From the NCBI GenBank assembly GCA_021824635.1, contig JAKAKD010000030.1, positions 124,001-188,000 of the forward strand: DNA of 64,000 nt. The letters are read 5' to 3'. This document shows positions 18,387 through 27,571 of the stretch, in pieces; position 1 is the stretch's first letter; every line of letters starts with the position of its first letter. The position numbers and the translations under genes were made by a program. The notes beneath the pieces are model-generated. The model saw nothing but the letters and a program-made list of their open reading frames with translations, did no database searches and had not been told where the DNA came from. Origin of the DNA: Bacteroidota bacterium. Its GTDB lineage: Bacteria; Bacteroidota; Ignavibacteria; Ignavibacteriales; Melioribacteraceae.

Positions 18387-21014
18387 CTACTCTAATTTCT
18401 TCTTTGTTTCAATCATTTTGAAAGCTTCTATAATATCGCCGGGTTTAATATCGTTAAAGTTGGCAATGCTTACGCCGCATTCAAATCCTTTTTCAACTTC
18501 GCGTACATCATCTTTAAATCTTCTCAGTGAACTGATTTCGCCTTCGTAAACCGCAATACCGTCTCTGAATAAACGGACTTTATTGCTTCTCATAATTTTT
18601 CCGTCTTGAACAGAACATCCGGCAATTGTACCGGCTTTAGGCACTTTGAAAATATCTTTGACTTGGAGCGTTGCAACCACTTCTTCGGAAACAACCGGAG
18701 AAAGCATTCCTTCAAGAGCGGATTTGATTTCGTTGATGGCATCGTAAATAATATTATAAAGACGAATATCAACTTTCTCAGATTCTGCAAGTTTACGCGC
18801 GTTTGTATTCGGTCTTACATGGAATCCGACTATAATTGCACCCGATGCAGCAGCAAGAAGAACATCGCCTTCAGAAATTGCACCGACGGCTTTATGAATT
18901 ACACGAACCGAAACTTCCTGGTTGGATAATTTCATCAATGAATCAGATAACGCTTCTATTGAACCGTCCACGTCACCTTTAACAATCACAGGCAATTCCT
19001 TAAATCCGCCGTGGCTGATTTGATTTGCAATTTCATCAAGAGTAATATGATGAACCTGGCGATGATCTTGTTCGCGTTTTATCTGCATACGTTTCAGACT
19101 TATATCACGGGCTTCGCGTTCAGATGCCGCAATGTGGAAAATATCTCCAGCTTGCGGTGCGGATTCAAATCCAAGTACAAGAACAGGAGTTGAAGGACCG
19201 GCTTCAAAAACTTTTTTACCGCGCTCATCAAACATTGCACGTACTCGTCCGTGTACAACTCCAGCTATAAACGGATCACCAATTCTCAAAGTTCCTTTTT
19301 GAACAAGAACTGTTGCGGTAACACCTTTGCCTTTATCAAGTTGTGATTCAATAATTGTTCCGCGCGCTAAACGGTCAGGATTAGCTTTCAAGTCCAGCAA
19401 TTCAGCTTCAAGAACTAATTTTTCTAGAAGGAGATCAACATTCTTTCCAAGTTTAGCAGAGATTTCAACACACTGATATTTTCCGCCCCATTCTTCAACC
19501 AGAATATTTCTTTCTGCAAGCTGCTGTTTAATTCTTTCAATATTTGAATTCGGTTTATCAATTTTATTGATTGCAATAATGATTGGGACATTGGCAGCAA
19601 GTGCATGATTGATTGCTTCAACCGTTTGAGGCATCACCGCATCATCGGCAGCAACAATTAAAACAACGATATCTGTAACACGTGCACCGCGTGCGCGCAT
19701 AGCTGTAAAAGCTTCGTGACCCGGTGTATCTAAAAATGTTACTTGCCTGCTCTCATCAATCATAACTTTATAAGCACCAATGTGCTGTGTAATTCCTCCG
19801 GCTTCTCCGGCAACAACGTTTGCGCGGCGTATATAATCCAGCAATGATGTTTTACCGTGATCTACGTGACCCATTATTGTTACAACCGGCGGTCGGAATT
19901 TAAGTGTCTCAACCGGATCCGGAATGTCGGCATCAACATCCGACTGATATTCTTCTTCAAGTTCTATTTCAAATCCAAAGTCATCGGCAATCAAGGTTAT
20001 GGTTTCAACATCAAGACGCTGATTGATAGAAACCATCAGACCTAAACCGATACATTTTTGAATTACATCACTCACAGAAACGCCCATTAAATTAGCTAGT
20101 TCGTTCACTGCGATAAATTCACTTACTTTTATTTTTGTTTTATCTAATTCTTTCTGTTGAAGAATTTGATTCTGAATTTCTTCTTTCTCTTTTCTCTTTT
20201 TCTTTCTTGCAGAAGCTCTTCCGCCGACTGAGGATTCATCAATACTAAGAAGAGTTCTCTTGATTGCATCTTCAACTTCGCGTTTATCAATTTCAAGACG
20301 TTTAATTTTTCTTTTTTTCTTAGCAACCGTAACTTCTTCCGGTGCTTGACCCGGCACAGTTGTTTTTTTCTTTGTCTTAAGAATTTTCTTTTTCTTTTTA
20401 TTTTTTTCTGCTTCTTCCTGAGCCAGTGTTAATGGTTGTGCAGGTTTTTGAGCAGCGGGTGCTTCTTTAGATTCAACTTTATCACGCCGTGGTTTGAGAT
20501 CTACCTTACCAACAATTGTTAAACCTTTTTTTCTTCCTTCGAGAGCAATTTCAGTTTCTGTTCTATAAGATTTTTTTACTTCCACGAGTTCTTCAACAGG
20601 AACAACGAGTTCTTCAACTACAGGTTCCGGTACTTCTTCAACAGGTTCTTCCGGCTGAATAGTTTCAACAACAGGCGGCTCAACCTGAACTTCTTCAACT
20701 TTTTCAATTTTCTGCTCAACAGGTTTTTCTTCTACAACCTTTGGTGCAGTTTCAACCGGAGCCTCTGGTTCATCGTGTTCGGTTCTTTTCTTCTGAAAAT
20801 CAGAAATTTTCTTATAATGTTTTTCTGCTTTTTCAATATCTTTTTTGAAGAATGATTTAATTTCCATAACCATTTCATCGGTCAATAAAGACATGTGCGA
20901 TTTTACATCGTAACCTTTCTTTTGTAAAAGTTCCACCAACGAATCGGTAGAAAGGTTATACTCCGCAGCAAATTTGTAGAGACGTAATTTTTTTTCTTTA
21001 GCAGTGTCCGGCAT
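18387..21014 (-). CDS. infB: Translation initiation factor IF-2
   Basis: 875 residues. An IF2N-type module (about 8-60) is followed by a long linker dominated by Glu, Val and Pro (about 78-150) and by Lys-rich blocks (about 200-280), then a second N-terminal module. The GTPase shows GHVDHGKT near 381, DTPGHEAF near 430 and NKID near 485. Domains II, III and IV (fMet-tRNA binding) follow to the end. IF-2 brings initiator tRNA to the 30S subunit and promotes subunit joining. The initiator tRNA gene itself is also in this window (27229-27301). Spacing is 28 bases after nusA and 2 before rbfA. Confidence 0.97.
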   Translation of the reverse strand: MPDTAKEKKLRLYKFAAEYNLSTDSLVELLQKKGYDVKSHMSLLTDEMVMEIKSFFKKDIEKAEKHYKKISDFQKKRTEHDEPEAPVETAPKVVEEKPVEQKIEKVEEVQVEPPVVETIQPEEPVEEVPEPVVEELVVPVEELVEVKKSYRTETEIALEGRKKGLTIVGKVDLKPRRDKVESKEAPAAQKPAQPLTLAQEEAEKNKKKKKILKTKKKTTVPGQAPEEVTVAKKKRKIKRLEIDKREVEDAIKRTLLSIDESSVGGRASARKKKRKEKEEIQNQILQQKELDKTKIKVSEFIAVNELANLMGVSVSDVIQKCIGLGLMVSINQRLDVETITLIADDFGFEIELEEEYQSDVDADIPDPVETLKFRPPVVTIMGHVDHGKTSLLDYIRRANVVAGEAGGITQHIGAYKVMIDESRQVTFLDTPGHEAFTAMRARGARVTDIVVLIVAADDAVMPQTVEAINHALAANVPIIIAINKIDKPNSNIERIKQQLAERNILVEEWGGKYQCVEISAKLGKNVDLLLEKLVLEAELLDLKANPDRLARGTIIESQLDKGKGVTATVLVQKGTLRIGDPFIAGVVHGRVRAMFDERGKKVFEAGPSTPVLVLGFESAPQAGDIFHIAASEREARDISLKRMQIKREQDHRQVHHITLDEIANQISHGGFKELPVIVKGDVDGSIEALSDSLMKLSNQEVSVRVIHKAVGAISEGDVLLAAASGAIIVGFHVRPNTNARKLAESEKVDIRLYNIIYDAINEIKSALEGMLSPVVSEEVVATLQVKDIFKVPKAGTIAGCSVQDGKIMRSNKVRLFRDGIAVYEGEISSLRRFKDDVREVEKGFECGVSIANFNDIKPGDIIEAFKMIETKKKLE

Positions 21015-21042
21015 TGTATGATTATCCGTTTAAGTGTTCTGT

Positions 21043-22290
21043 TTATTCTTCTTCTTCAAATTGATTTTCAAGAATTTCAATTATCTGTTTAGCTTTCTCT
21101 TCATCAAGCCCTTCAATTTCTTTGAGCTTATCAATTCCGGCGGCAAGAACTTCCAATGCTGTATCCAACCGGTTATTGATCAGCAAGTCAACCATCTCTG
21201 TGCCTAATTCTTCTCTGAGTTCAATCAACTCAATATCTTCGTCATATTCTTCGAATGGTTTTTCTAATCTTATTACTTCTATTTCGTAACCCGATAGTTT
21301 AATTGCAAGACGAATGTTAACGCCGTTTCGTCCTACTATTAACGATACTTGATCACTATCGGCAGTTACAACACATTTCTTAGCATCTTCATCAACTTCG
21401 ATCTGTTTTAATTTAGCCGGGGCAATACATCTTTGAATGAAAACGACCGGATCTTCTGAATAGTTTATGACATCAATATTCTCATTGTTCAACTCGCGTA
21501 CGATTGCATGAATGCGAACGCCCTTCATACCAACGCAAGCGCCTACGGCATCAATACGCGGATCGCTCGATTCAACAGCAATTTTGGCTCTTTCACCGGG
21601 TTCGCGTGCAATACCTTTTATTTCAATTACGCCGTCGTAAATTTCCGGAATTTCGATTTCAAACAATCTTCTTAAGAAAAGATTATCCGCACGCGAAACT
21701 AAAACGACCGGTCCGTTCGGAGTTTTTTTAACATCTTTAACAACAGCGCGAACAGTATCGCCTTTTCTATATTTTTCTCTTGGAATTTGTTCGTGGCGAG
21801 GTAAAAGTAATTCGTTCTTGTTATGATTAACCAAAACATCATTTCTTCTTACCTGATAAATATCTCCTACCACAATCTCACCCAGCATCTCAACATATTC
21901 GTTATAAACTATATCTTTCTCAATCTCTCTAATTTTTTGATTCAAACTTTGGCGCGCAAGATTTATTAATCTTCTTCCAAATTCTTGCAATTCTATTTTT
22001 TGAACGAAATCTTCGCCTACTTCAAGTCCGTCTTCATTTCCTTTTTCATTCAATTCATCAATACTAATTTCAGTAGCCGGATCATTTACGGTATCAACAA
22101 CAGACCGTTCAAGAAATATTTCTATATCTCCCTTATCCATGTTAACAACAACATCATATTTGGCTTCTAAACCAAATTTCTTTTTTACCATAATCCCAAA
22201 GATTTCTTCTATGATACCTGCAAGAACGTCTTTATCTAGACTTTTCTCGCGGACCATTTGAGCAAAGGATTCTACTATTTCGGTGTTCAT
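21043..22290 (-). CDS. nusA: Transcription termination/antitermination factor NusA
   Basis: 415 residues: N-terminal RNA polymerase-binding domain (about 1-130), S1 domain (about 135-200), two KH domains (about 205-345; GACVGMKGVRIHAIVRELNNE and IVGRNGVNIRLAIKLSGY), and a short C-terminal helix-hairpin-helix region (about 365-410). It lacks the two full acidic repeats of the E. coli protein, as usual outside Gammaproteobacteria. NusA controls pausing, termination and rRNA antitermination. It follows rimP by 17 bases. A terminator-like hairpin upstream of rimP could be a target for feedback by NusA. Confidence 0.96.
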   Translation of the reverse strand: MNTEIVESFAQMVREKSLDKDVLAGIIEEIFGIMVKKKFGLEAKYDVVVNMDKGDIEIFLERSVVDTVNDPATEISIDELNEKGNEDGLEVGEDFVQKIELQEFGRRLINLARQSLNQKIREIEKDIVYNEYVEMLGEIVVGDIYQVRRNDVLVNHNKNELLLPRHEQIPREKYRKGDTVRAVVKDVKKTPNGPVVLVSRADNLFLRRLFEIEIPEIYDGVIEIKGIAREPGERAKIAVESSDPRIDAVGACVGMKGVRIHAIVRELNNENIDVINYSEDPVVFIQRCIAPAKLKQIEVDEDAKKCVVTADSDQVSLIVGRNGVNIRLAIKLSGYEIEVIRLEKPFEEYDEDIELIELREELGTEMVDLLINNRLDTALEVLAAGIDKLKEIEGLDEEKAKQIIEILENQFEEEE

Positions 22291-22307
22291 TTATTACTCC
22301 TCTGTGA

Positions 22308-22751
22308 TCAAAAACTAATTAAAACTTTTGCTTTGGTAATGCTGTTAAAATTTATTTTGTATTCCGCATCTTTGATTGCGAAGAAAAGATTTTCTCCTTC
22401 GATGCGAAGAAGTTTAGCAGTTAATTTTTTCTCTCCGTCTTCGGTATACTCAATTTCAAATTTCCGGTTGATATGCTTATAGTACTGAATCAAAAATTTG
22501 AGCGGACGTTCTGCGCCGGGAGAAGAAACATCCAGCCGGTAATTCGATTCAACTAAATTTTCCGAATCAATTGCTTCAGTAAGATCTCTGCTGACATTTG
22601 CGCAATCAACGGCGGTAATTCCTTTTTCGCCATCAATAAAAACCTCAATGATTCGCAGATGATTGTCGCCGCGGAGGATCAGATCAACCAGTATGAAGCC
22701 GTGAGCTTTTACAATTTCTTCGATTCTGTTATTAATTTGCTGCTTTTCCAT
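22308..22751 (-). CDS. rimP: Ribosome maturation factor RimP
   Basis: 147 residues. The conserved RimP core is visible: IIEVFIDGEKGITAVDCANVSR (about 50-71) and YRLDVSSPGAERPL, followed by the Sm-like C-terminal domain. It is needed for 30S maturation. This is the first gene of the rimP-nusA-infB-rbfA-truB-ribF-rpsO-pnp operon. Its ATG is only about ten bases after a hairpin with a T-tract and I see no strong Shine-Dalgarno sequence, so leader structure may also affect its translation. Confidence 0.92.
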   Translation of the reverse strand: MEKQQINNRIEEIVKAHGFILVDLILRGDNHLRIIEVFIDGEKGITAVDCANVSRDLTEAIDSENLVESNYRLDVSSPGAERPLKFLIQYYKHINRKFEIEYTEDGEKKLTAKLLRIEGENLFFAIKDAEYKINFNSITKAKVLISF

Positions 22752-22761
22752 ATTCTATAAA

Positions 22762-22784
22762 TAAAAATCGCCCTCTAGGGGCGA
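22762..22784 (-). terminator. Terminator-like hairpin in the rimP leader
   Basis: On the minus strand a perfect 6-bp stem TCGCCC/GGGCGA with a 5-base loop is followed directly by TTTTTATTT. It lies after the hemW stop and only about ten bases before rimP. It can end hemW transcripts, but because the likely rimP promoter is upstream of it, it can also act as an attenuator for the nusA operon. Confidence 0.65.
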
Positions 22785-22795
22785 AATGGACGGCA

Positions 22796-22827
22796 CAAAG
22801 GTAGGAAGAATAGCCCGAAGAAGCAAA
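22796..22827 (-). promoter_or_regulatory. Bacteroidota-type promoter for the rimP-nusA operon
   Basis: On the minus strand TTTG (22827-22824) is separated by 20 bases from TACCTTTG (22803-22796), a full match to the TTTG/TAnnTTTG promoter pattern of Bacteroidota. A start around 22790 would place the hairpin at 22784-22768 inside the leader. The phylum's promoter rule is established; the use of this copy is inferred. Confidence 0.55.
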
Positions 22828-22853
22828 CTATAATAGCTTACAAAAAACAGCTT

Positions 22854-24008
22854 CTAGCTTTCTAATTTCGCAAGAATTTCATCGCAAATTGCATAACCTT
22901 TGGGTGTAAAAGCCAGCAAATTGTTTTTGGATATGAGAAAACTTTCATTTTTCAGCTGGTTCAAAAAATTTTTGTTCTTTTCAAACCAGTTTCCACCGAA
23001 AAGATTTTTCAGTTCAACTAGATCAAGACCCTTGCTGCGAAGTGCCAACATCACATATTCTTCCAACATTTCATTTTGTGTTAACAGTTCTTCTCCAATA
23101 ACCGCGTGCCCGTTTTTTTCAATTGCTCTGTTGTATAAATTAAGAGCGGAATAATTCCACCATCGTTTACCGCCTGCCTTGCCGGTAAGCAGGTTTACAA
23201 ATGAATGAGCCGAAGTGCCGAAACTGAGATAATCTTTATATCTCCAATATGCATTGTTATGAACGCACTCTTTGTCGTCACGCGCAAAGTTTGAAACTTC
23301 GTATTGGTCATAACCGTGTTGAGTTAAAAAGTTGATGGTGAATTCGTACAAGTCGGCATCGTAATCCTCACTCTGCATTTTTACTTTGCCGTCAAGAACC
23401 ATTTTATTCAAAATTGTACCACGTTCAAGAATTAGACTGTATGCAGAAATATGTTTAACCGGCAGCTTGGCGGCTTGTTCCAGATTTGAGCGCCAGATTT
23501 CTTTTGTCTGCTTTGGTAAATTGAAAATAAGATCAATGCTGATGTTATCAAATCCGGAATACGCGGCATCTTGAACAGTTTTAATTGCCGTTTTTGAATC
23601 GTGAATGCGTGTGAGGAATTTTAATTCATCTTCATCAAAAGATTGAATGCCGATACTGATTCTATTGATTCCAATCTCTCTAAACTTTCTCAACTTTTCT
23701 TTGCTTACTGTTCCGGGATTTGTTTCGAGTGTAATTTCAGCGTCATCAACAAGATGAAAATTCTTTTTTAGATGCCGAATTATTTCCGAGATGTATTCCG
23801 GTTCCATAAAAGATGGAGTTCCGCCGCCGAAGAAGAGCGAAATAATTTTTCTATCTTCGGAATATTTCTCCGAAAAAAAATCAATCTCTTTTTTCAGTGC
23901 AATCAAATAAGAAGAAACATTTTCGTACGAGACGATCGAATAGAAATCGCAGTAAATGCATTTGTGGTCGCAGAAAGGAATGTGAATATAGATCGCTGTT
24001 TCTTTCAA
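22854..24008 (-). CDS. hemW: Radical SAM family heme chaperone HemW
   Basis: 384 residues. The radical SAM cysteines are Cys13, Cys17 and Cys20 in PFCDHKCIYC, in the HemN-like spacing CxxxCxxC. FFGGGTPSFM, ETNPGT and the IGIQSFDEDELKFLTR motif follow, with a HemN C-terminal domain at the end. By length and the short N-terminus it belongs with HemW, which handles heme, rather than with true coproporphyrinogen dehydrogenase HemN. It is followed by a terminator-like hairpin and the rimP operon. Confidence 0.92.
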   Translation of the reverse strand: MKETAIYIHIPFCDHKCIYCDFYSIVSYENVSSYLIALKKEIDFFSEKYSEDRKIISLFFGGGTPSFMEPEYISEIIRHLKKNFHLVDDAEITLETNPGTVSKEKLRKFREIGINRISIGIQSFDEDELKFLTRIHDSKTAIKTVQDAAYSGFDNISIDLIFNLPKQTKEIWRSNLEQAAKLPVKHISAYSLILERGTILNKMVLDGKVKMQSEDYDADLYEFTINFLTQHGYDQYEVSNFARDDKECVHNNAYWRYKDYLSFGTSAHSFVNLLTGKAGGKRWWNYSALNLYNRAIEKNGHAVIGEELLTQNEMLEEYVMLALRSKGLDLVELKNLFGGNWFEKNKNFLNQLKNESFLISKNNLLAFTPKGYAICDEILAKLES

Positions 24009-24041
24009 TGGAACTCTTTACAATTAGGTCTATGCAAAGAT

Positions 24042-24073
24042 AAAAAAGAAAAGGGGCTTGTTCAGCCCCTTCA
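24042..24073 (-). terminator. Terminator after the DUF6588-like gene
   Basis: Perfect 8-bp stem AAGGGGCT/AGCCCCTT (arms 24066-24073 and 24053-24060) with a 5-base loop, followed on the minus strand by TTCTTTTTT. It separates this gene from hemW. Confidence 0.8.
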
Positions 24074-24096
24074 ATGAAGAATAAATCTTTATAAGT

Positions 24097-25164
24097 CTAG
24101 AAACCGAATGAAATACCGGCGCTTGCGGTTTTAGTTTTTGCCATTTTATAATCAGCATTGATGTTAACAATTCCAAGATGAATATTTAGGCCAACCACAG
24201 CACTGCTTTTATTCTCACCTTCCATTTCCATACTTATGTGAGCTTTAACAGGAACTCCATTCAATGTTTGATTTGATAAATAATCATAGCTTACAGTTGT
24301 CTTGGAAGTTTCTGTAGTCAAGCCTACATAAGGAGTAACTGAAATTATAAATCCAAATGTCTTGCTTGCATAAATACCCATTTGCGTTGCTTTACTTTCA
24401 AAAATATCACCGACTGTAAGTTTTTGAGTAAAAAATCCAACTGTTAAATCAAGCGGTAAAGGATTTGGAAACCAAACACCCGGATTATGAATTATGCCGG
24501 CTCCAAAATATTTGAATTTACCCATATCCTTAATATCAATATCGGGTAAATACCTGATTGCAACATTTGTTCCGAATACTGTACCAACTGTTAACTGTGC
24601 GGCAGCGGTTGGAAATGCAGGAATCCCATCTAAGAATCCTTGAACTTGAGTAACATCAATAATTTTTGAATTGACTGTGTACGATTGGCCTGATGCAGTA
24701 ATTGTTTGCCCCGGAAAAGTAATTTTCAAAAAATCACTTTTTTTACCGATGATAGTTGGTCCGCTAAAGTTCACATCAAATGCTCTATTCTGCATCGCTG
24801 CTAAAATTGCATTGTATTGAGGTGTTCCATCAGCATACCCAGAGCCATTAAGAATTGCATCAATTTGACTATTGTCAAAATAGAATTGTCCGCTTGTTGA
24901 AAAATTCTTTGCGTCATCCGCAAAGAAAGAACCCATTGCAACAATTTTCAAATCAAGATGAAATCCCAATTTAGTCTGAGATGGAAATTGCGAAACCCAT
25001 CCAGAATTTAGATTTGAGCCGAATGCAGAGATAACCGGTTTTACATAAGCCGAACCAACAGTAGATGAAAGTTTGGAAAGTGTCTCATCTAAACTTTGCG
25101 CCTTAAACGATGAAGAAAAAACTAAACCGAGAATTAAAATTAATGATAGTAGCCTTTTACTCAT
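24097..25164 (-). CDS. DUF6588-like outer-membrane protein
   Basis: 355 residues with a signal peptide (about 1-22, ending SSFKAQS). The mature part opens with YVKPVISAFGSNLNSGW, then a central region with repeated Gly/Ser/Thr-rich strands, and ends in amphipathic strands closing with GISFGF, a typical barrel terminus. From memory this resembles DUF6588, outer-membrane proteins of unknown function common in this group. The ribosome site GGAGG sits 6 bases before ATG. It is monocistronic, with a terminator after it. Confidence 0.65.
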   Translation of the reverse strand: MSKRLLSLILILGLVFSSSFKAQSLDETLSKLSSTVGSAYVKPVISAFGSNLNSGWVSQFPSQTKLGFHLDLKIVAMGSFFADDAKNFSTSGQFYFDNSQIDAILNGSGYADGTPQYNAILAAMQNRAFDVNFSGPTIIGKKSDFLKITFPGQTITASGQSYTVNSKIIDVTQVQGFLDGIPAFPTAAAQLTVGTVFGTNVAIRYLPDIDIKDMGKFKYFGAGIIHNPGVWFPNPLPLDLTVGFFTQKLTVGDIFESKATQMGIYASKTFGFIISVTPYVGLTTETSKTTVSYDYLSNQTLNGVPVKAHISMEMEGENKSSAVVGLNIHLGIVNINADYKMAKTKTASAGISFGF

Positions 25165-25270
25165 TACGTCCTCCAGATTTGTTGTTTTATCCTAGTTGGA
25201 ATTTAATGAACAAAATATTTAACGCAAAGAGAATATTGAATGAAAAGTTGATCTGTGTCTGAAAACAACT

Positions 25271-26983
25271 TTATTTTTTAGCCAGACCCATCAATTCTCT
25301 GGCTCCGTTCAGAGCGGATTCGGTTATTTTTTCTCCGCTCATCAATTTAGCAACTTCTTTTATCCGGTCATCATCCTTCAATTTGCTGATGGAACTTACT
25401 ACCCGGTCACCGGATTTTTTCTTTTCTACCGCAAAATGATAATCCGATAGCCCGGCAATTTGAGGAAGATGAGTAATTGCAACTATCTGATGAAACGACG
25501 CAAGCGATTTTAGAACTTGTCCAACCTTTTGCGCAATTCTTCCGCTCACACCGGTATCAATTTCGTCAAAGATTAAAATTGGAAGACGGTCCGACTTTGC
25601 AAGGATTGATTTTAGCGCAAGCATAATGCGAGATATTTCTCCGCCGGATGCAACTTTAACTAACGGTTTAGGATCTTCGCCGACATTTGTAGAGACAAAG
25701 AATTCAACTTCATCGTAACCGCAACTATTGAATTTATACTTTTTGCCGTCTACCGAAATAAAATTATCATCGTTTCCATCTGCGGCTTGATTTGTAATTT
25801 TTGCTTCGAAGATAGAATCCGATATACCAAGGGACTTAAGCGCTTCTTCAATTTCCTTTTTAATTTTTTTAGAAATTGATTTCCTTTCCTGTGAAAGTTT
25901 TTTTGCAATTACACCGCACTCTTTCCGCGCTTCATTTATTAGTTTATCTAATTCAGAAATCTTTGCGCTAAAATTTTCAGCAAGTTCATATTCTTTGCCT
26001 ATCTTTTCACGGTGTTCTATAACTGAGTTTACCGAACCTCCATATTTTTTCTTCAAGAGATTAATAGCGCCTATCCGCAGTCGGGCTACTTCAAGACGTT
26101 CCGGTTCAATATCTATTCTCTCTTTATAACTTCGCAAGAAGGAAGAAATTTCATTCAAGATTGCAAATGCGGATTCACATTCGCCGAGTTTCTCTAAAAA
26201 TGATTTATCAATCCGCGCAAGTTCTGCTAGTTTATTTTTTGTTTCACCAAGACGATCTTGAATAGAATTTTCAGCATCATACAAATTTTCATAAATTTCG
26301 TTCGCAGCAGTGAGTAATTTTTCAGAATTCTCAAGAATCTTCAATTCGTCTTCTAACTTTTCTTCTTCGCCGGATTGAGGATTAACTTCATCAATCTCTT
26401 TGATTTGAAATTCGTAAAGCTCTTTTTTCTCGCGCAGTAAATTTTCTTTATCGCGCAGTTCACGGAATTCTTTTAAAAATGAATTTAATTTTTGATGAGC
26501 GGCTCTAAATTTTTCCAAATCACTTTCCAGATTAGAAAAATCATCAAGCATTTCTATGTGAGTTTCCGTGCGCAGTAAAGATTGGTGTTCATGCTGACCA
26601 TGCAGGTCAACCAGTAAATCACCGATTTCTTTAATAAGGTTAAGTGTTACAGGAGTATCGTTCAGAAAACATCTGTTGGTTCCTTTTAAAGATATTTCGC
26701 GCCGGACAATTAAGTCGTCATTATTTTCAAGATCATTCGCCGCGAGTAATTCTCTTACTTTTTTATTTCCCTTTACATCAAAGATTCCTTCAACAACGGA
26801 TTTCTCCGTGTCTTTGCGGACGACTTCGGTTGACGCGCGTTCTCCAAGAAGCAATCCCATTGCATCAATTAAAATTGATTTACCTGCACCAGTTTCTCCG
26901 GTGATGATATTCAGACCTTTGCCAAATTCAACTTGGATATTCTCTATGAGAGCGTAATCTTTAATGAAAAGCGATTTGAGCAT
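25271..26983 (-). CDS. recN: DNA repair protein RecN
   Basis: 570 residues, SMC-like. The P-loop is GETGAGKS (29-36); a long antiparallel coiled coil fills about 160-360; the C-terminal half has the ABC signature KVASGGEISRIMLALKS and Walker B LIFDEIDTGVSG. RecN tethers DNA ends during double-strand break repair. No LexA-type operator is recognisable in the upstream gap. It appears to be a single-gene unit. Confidence 0.96.
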   Translation of the reverse strand: MLKSLFIKDYALIENIQVEFGKGLNIITGETGAGKSILIDAMGLLLGERASTEVVRKDTEKSVVEGIFDVKGNKKVRELLAANDLENNDDLIVRREISLKGTNRCFLNDTPVTLNLIKEIGDLLVDLHGQHEHQSLLRTETHIEMLDDFSNLESDLEKFRAAHQKLNSFLKEFRELRDKENLLREKKELYEFQIKEIDEVNPQSGEEEKLEDELKILENSEKLLTAANEIYENLYDAENSIQDRLGETKNKLAELARIDKSFLEKLGECESAFAILNEISSFLRSYKERIDIEPERLEVARLRIGAINLLKKKYGGSVNSVIEHREKIGKEYELAENFSAKISELDKLINEARKECGVIAKKLSQERKSISKKIKKEIEEALKSLGISDSIFEAKITNQAADGNDDNFISVDGKKYKFNSCGYDEVEFFVSTNVGEDPKPLVKVASGGEISRIMLALKSILAKSDRLPILIFDEIDTGVSGRIAQKVGQVLKSLASFHQIVAITHLPQIAGLSDYHFAVEKKKSGDRVVSSISKLKDDDRIKEVAKLMSGEKITESALNGARELMGLAKK

Positions 26984-27228
26984 ATTGTTTTGATTTATTT
27001 CGATGCGAATATTGCGAATACGGTCTTAACTATCAAGTCGGCAACTTTCTATAATTGCTATTGCTTCTAGTAATTACAGATTAATAGATGGATTAAGTAA
27101 TAAACATCTTCACCGATTCACAATTATATAATTTGACTAGTGGTCTATTCTTTTCATATATTCGCTCACCAAATTTTATTGCTCTTTGTAACTGAATAGA
27201 AAATAACGCGAAAAAATAGAGATTATAT
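26984..27228. other. Intergenic region between recN and the tRNA
   Basis: 245 bases, AT-rich, holding the divergent upstream regions of recN (minus) and the initiator tRNA (plus). I see no open frame of note, no repeat and no promoter matching the TAnnTTTG rule perfectly; CTCTTTG at about 27183-27189 is the closest plus-strand element ahead of the tRNA. Confidence 0.4.
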
Positions 27229-27301
<73 letters not shown>

Positions 27302-27311
27302 CAAGCAAGTA

Positions 27312-27343
27312 AAAAAACCTTACATGCAAATGTGGGGTTTTTT
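27312..27343 (+). terminator. Terminator of the initiator tRNA gene
   Basis: 14-bp stem (arms 27312-27325 and 27330-27343, two G-U pairs) with a 4-base GCAA loop, ending in six T, ten bases after the tRNA. The A-tract on the other side means it could also stop transcripts of the minus-strand pilin-like genes. Confidence 0.85.
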
Positions 27344-27571
27344 GTTTTAAAATATTGACAAAAAAAAATTTATCTTTCTATCTATCGGGATACTAACCCC
27401 GCTATCAGCAATCCTTATTGCAAAAAGTTTTGATTTTGCACTGCGGAATGATTTTGAAATATCTCTTTGTTCAAACCATTTTTGTTCATTAACCTCAAAT
27501 GTTAAATATTTCTCAACATTTTAAGCATTGATTTCTAGTTAGAGAGAGTGTGAGGAATCCAGAGAAATTAA

